Positions 61,749-64,000 of a stretch of 64,000 bases of DNA are shown here, one piece after another. Origin of the DNA: Stutzerimonas kunmingensis. Its GTDB lineage: Bacteria; Pseudomonadota; Gammaproteobacteria; Pseudomonadales; Pseudomonadaceae. The stretch is from contig NZ_FORS01000004.1 in NCBI RefSeq assembly GCF_900114065.1, positions 124,001-188,000 of the forward strand. The letters are read 5' to 3'. The notes under the pieces are model-generated. The model was not told where the DNA came from and ran no database searches. It saw only the letters and a program-made list of their open reading frames with translations. The position numbers and the translations under genes were made by a program. Numbering within the stretch: position 1 is the stretch's first letter; each line of letters begins with the position of its first letter.

Positions 61749-62573
61749 TTATTGTCCGGCTCCCTCCACCCAGCGCGGATAGAAGCCGAGCGAAGCCTGG
61801 GTGTTGGCATCCTGCAGCGCGATAACGTCCTCTGGCGCATCGCCGGCGTCCCGTTCCAGTCGGTCGCCGCGAAAGAAGAAGCGGCGGCCATCGGCAAGCG
61901 TGAGGAACAGGCCGACCGCCCCATGGCCATCCAGCGGCACCAGCACGACCTGGCCGTCGCCGAACAGATCCAGGCTGCGACGGTGCTCCCGATAGGGGCT
62001 CGCCTGGAACTCCAGCGACTGCCAGCGGACCGGGTGGCGAAACTGGCTGGACAACACCGCTGGCGGCGTGGCAGCCTCCAGATAGCCTAGGCTGTCCGCG
62101 CTGGCCAATACCGGTACCTCGGGATAGTCGGCCAGCCCCGAAGCGTGCTCCCAGCGCACGCAGCCCAGCACTATACGGTCGATGTCCAGCCCGTCCCGCT
62201 CCAGCTGGTCGCGTGCCGGTTGCACCTCGCCGTAGCGCTTGATCCGCCACGGCAGCTCGGCGTCCAGCTGCGCGTCGATCTGCCTACCGAGCCCGGTTCC
62301 AAACAGCAAGCGGCTGCCGCGATGCTCGATCAGAATCGCGATGTGCTGCGTGGGCGGCGCCTCCTGCCAACCGTTCCGTCCCAGCAAGAAGTCGCCACTG
62401 TCGCTCTGCGCCGTCTTCACCAGGCTGAAGCGCAACCCTTGCACAGCCGAAGCATCCTCGACGAAGCCAAACAGGGACACTGCCAGCCCGATCACCACCA
62501 ACAGCGATACTCCGATCCGGCGGCCCGAATGCCGGCCTTGCTCGCCTGGCATCCGACCATTCTGCACGTTCAT
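61749..62573 (-). CDS. Metallo-beta-lactamase-fold protein with a degenerate metal site
   Basis: The start at 62573 (MNVQNGRMPGEQG) lies 4 bp after the gst stop. 274 residues: membrane or signal segment near residues 21-40, then a fold reminiscent of MBL proteins (LLFGTGLGRQID; VLGCVRWEHASGL; VVLVPLDGHGAVGLFLT). Where active members have HxHxDH, here the sequence reads GCVRWEHASG, so the usual zinc ligands are mostly missing. It may be non-catalytic. Family call moderate. Confidence 0.6.
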   Translation of the reverse strand: MNVQNGRMPGEQGRHSGRRIGVSLLVVIGLAVSLFGFVEDASAVQGLRFSLVKTAQSDSGDFLLGRNGWQEAPPTQHIAILIEHRGSRLLFGTGLGRQIDAQLDAELPWRIKRYGEVQPARDQLERDGLDIDRIVLGCVRWEHASGLADYPEVPVLASADSLGYLEAATPPAVLSSQFRHPVRWQSLEFQASPYREHRRSLDLFGDGQVVLVPLDGHGAVGLFLTLADGRRFFFRGDRLERDAGDAPEDVIALQDANTQASLGFYPRWVEGAGQ

Positions 62574-62577
62574 GGCG

Positions 62578-63171
62578 TCACAACCCCAGCATGCCGAGAT
62601 AACCCGGCAACGCTCGAACGCGGGCGAACCACGCCTGCAGCGCCGGATATGCCTGCAGATCGAGCCCGCCATCGCCTCCGAGCGCAACGTTCGGGTAGAC
62701 GGCGATATCGGCGATGGTCGGTTCGCTGGTCTGCGCCAGCCAGGCGTGCTGTGCAAGGTGCCGCTCGAGCGTACGCAGGGTGCTGGCGGCACGTGCCTGC
62801 GCCAGCGGCTCGTCGATGGGCCGGCCGAAAAGCTTGCCCAGACGCAGCGTAGCCGGACCGTGCTGCACCTCGTTGGCAGCGAAGCTCAGCCAGCTGGCGA
62901 TGCGGCCTTGGGCCTCGGCGTCCTGCGGGAACCACTCAGGGGCATAACGCTGGGCCAGATAAACCAGGATCGCCTGGGAATCGCCAAGTCGAAAGTCGCC
63001 GTCCTCGAGCACCGGAATCTGCCCCCGCGGGTTGATTTCCCGAAATGCAGGCTGCTTCTGCTCGCCCGCCAGTAGATTCACCGGCACCAGCTCGACTGGC
63101 TGGCCGATCAGGCTGAGAAACAGGCGAACCTTGTGGCAATTGCCGGATAGGGTCAGGTCGTAAAGCTTCAT
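62578..63171 (-). CDS. Glutathione S-transferase
   Basis: The ATG at 63171 has GAGGG at good spacing; an upstream in-frame extension is ignored. 197 residues: N-terminal thioredoxin-like half (LTLSGNCHKVRLFLSLIG, RGQIPVLEDGDFRLGDSQAIL) and helical C-terminal half with TIADIAVYPNV. Catalytic Ser/Cys region is SGNCHKV. Divergent from a tetR gene with a clear operator, so it is a probable repressed target, perhaps for electrophile stress. Confidence 0.9.
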   Translation of the reverse strand: MKLYDLTLSGNCHKVRLFLSLIGQPVELVPVNLLAGEQKQPAFREINPRGQIPVLEDGDFRLGDSQAILVYLAQRYAPEWFPQDAEAQGRIASWLSFAANEVQHGPATLRLGKLFGRPIDEPLAQARAASTLRTLERHLAQHAWLAQTSEPTIADIAVYPNVALGGDGGLDLQAYPALQAWFARVRALPGYLGMLGL

Positions 63172-63206
63172 GGTGTTGCCCTCGTGATTGGCTGTGACTG
63201 GATAAT

Positions 63207-63220
63207 AGACAGACCTGTCT
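63207..63220. promoter_or_regulatory. TetR operator between gst and tetR
   Basis: AGACAGACCTGTCT is a perfect 6-2-6 palindrome in the 134-bp divergent region, inside TAGACAGACCTGTCTGTA, the type of site used by NemR-like TetR repressors. It lies 36 bp from gst. Confidence 0.7.
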
Positions 63221-63305
63221 GTACACTGCAAGCACCAGCGCAACTCCGCCCAACTGGAGCAAGCCGCGAGCGCTCCCGCATAATGTCGAACCACAGGAGG
63301 TATCC

Positions 63306-63866
63306 ATGGCATCGAACAAGCGCGACCAGTTGCTCAACACCGCAGAGAATCTGTTCTATCGCGAGGGTTATCACGCCACCGGCATCGACCGCATTCTGGC
63401 CGAATCCGGTGTGGCCAAGATGACGCTGTACAAGCACTTCAAGTCCAAGGACGAGCTGATCCTCGCCGTACTGGAAGCGCGCCACGAACTGATGCTGACA
63501 CGCCTGCGCGAACGCGCCACCAGGCTGCCGCCGCGCGAAGCGCTACTGGGAATTTTCGATGGATTGCACGGAATGATTCACGGCAACGACGCCTTCTGCG
63601 GCTGCCTGTTCATCAACGCAGCGGCCGAATATCACGACCGCGACCACCCGATTCACCGCCGCTCCTCCGCCTACAAGGCAGAACTGCTGGCCTACCTTCG
63701 CGAGCTGCTGGAACGCCTGGATGCGCCACAGCCGCTGCAGCTGGCGCGCCAGCTGCAGTACCTGCTCGAAGGGGCGTTGAGCATGGCGCACATCGAAGGC
63801 CCGGGCGAGCAGGCGCGGGATGCCAAAGTCGCCGCCGAACGACTGCTCGAAGCCGCCGGCATCTAG
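63306..63866 (+). CDS. TetR-family transcriptional repressor
   Basis: 186 residues: N-terminal helix-turn-helix (ATGIDRILAESGVAKMTLYKHFKSKDEL), then a ligand-binding domain with two close cysteines in NDAFCGCLFINAA. AGGAGG precedes the ATG. The Cys pair and operator type suggest a redox- or electrophile-sensing NemR-like repressor of gst; inference. Its stop lies inside a 16-bp inverted repeat. Confidence 0.88.
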   Translation: MASNKRDQLLNTAENLFYREGYHATGIDRILAESGVAKMTLYKHFKSKDELILAVLEARHELMLTRLRERATRLPPREALLGIFDGLHGMIHGNDAFCGCLFINAAAEYHDRDHPIHRRSSAYKAELLAYLRELLERLDAPQPLQLARQLQYLLEGALSMAHIEGPGEQARDAKVAAERLLEAAGI

Positions 63867-63895
63867 GCGCGCCGCAGCGGGCGCGCCTAGATGCC
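63858..63895. terminator. 16-bp perfect hairpin, bidirectional terminator
   Basis: GGCATCTAGGCGCGCC and its exact complement flank a 6-base loop GCAGCG. It overlaps the end of the tetR gene and sits 2 bp from the stop of the opposing RND gene, so it serves both. No T-run. Confidence 0.65.
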
Positions 63896-63897
63896 GT

Positions 63898-64000
63898 TCA
63901 GAGGGTGCCGGCTTCGTCTTCCCGGACCTTGAACCAGGCGGCATACAGGGCCGGCAGGAACAGCAGCGTCAGCGCCGTGGCGACGATCAGGCCACCCATG
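63898..64000 (-). CDS. RND efflux permease, C-terminal fragment at window edge
   Basis: The frame is open to the right edge. The last 33 residues, MGGLIVATALTLLFLPALY then AAWFKVREDEAGTL, match the final membrane helix and tail of HAE1-family RND pumps. It converges on tetR; type of pump cannot be told from this fragment. Confidence 0.85.
   Translation of the reverse strand, partial: MGGLIVATALTLLFLPALYAAWFKVREDEAGTL

Noticed and set aside
63858-63895. Perfect 16-bp palindrome as a mobile element end or attachment site
   Set aside because: It sits exactly between two convergent stop codons and is explained as a bidirectional terminator; no second copy or integrase is nearby.

Overview
The window looks like a chromosomal segment of a denitrifying Pseudomonas of the Stutzerimonas (P. 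stutzeri) type. Supporting signs are high GC, the Pseudomonas Entner-Doudoroff cluster with HexR, a dnrN-dnrO-dnr-dnrP block, ubiUVT, a class III ribonucleotide reductase, and a Pseudomonas cop operon. I see no rRNA, tRNA, phage, IS element or CRISPR array. Identity is inferred from protein resemblance only.

Layout. 0-7 kb: the 3' part of mfd, csiV, a SNF2-type helicase, a protein of unknown function, and a guanidinium exporter (gdx/sugE) behind a two-hairpin guanidine-II riboswitch. An aldo/keto reductase gene here is broken by one TGA. 7-16 kb: central glucose catabolism. zwf-pgl-eda-(gapN-like) and edd-glk run leftward around the rightward hexR, with HexR-like operators before zwf/hexR and edd. 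16-21 kb: a small membrane protein, a DHA2 drug exporter, and a Fur-box-led FtrABCD iron uptake operon.

21-33 kb is an anaerobic/nitric-oxide block: nrdD, a separate 51-codon gene carrying the glycyl-radical motif of NrdD, nrdG, a DNR-type regulator, a DGC-domain protein, O2-independent ubiquinone hydroxylation genes ubiUVT, norR, a sigma54-type promoter driving dnrN-dnrO, then dnr and dnrP. Four boxes of the form TTGAT-N4-GTCAA precede nrdD, the DGC gene, ubiU and dnrP, so these genes probably form one ANR/DNR regulon.

33-45 kb is periplasmic thiol and copper handling: dsbD-tlpA-dsbG divergent from a DsbRS-like two-component system, then copSR, an HMA-domain protein, a DUF411 protein, copA (single-base frameshift), a His/Met-rich peptide, copB and a cytochrome c with a His-rich tail. 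Two matching cop boxes flank the group.

45-64 kb is ordinary housekeeping: DUF3087, GNAT, wrbA, pirin, FKBP, opgGH with bglX upstream, phzF-like, lrgAB, ccoG, a MocR regulator, a PAS-GAF-GGDEF cyclase, a degenerate metallo-beta-lactamase-fold protein, a GST divergent from a TetR gene with a clear operator, and the C-terminus of an RND pump at the right edge.

The most interesting observations are the split NrdD, the riboswitch, the shared ANR/DNR boxes (one in front of an uncharacterised DGC-domain gene), and two disrupted genes (aldo/keto reductase and copA), which may be real mutations or assembly errors.
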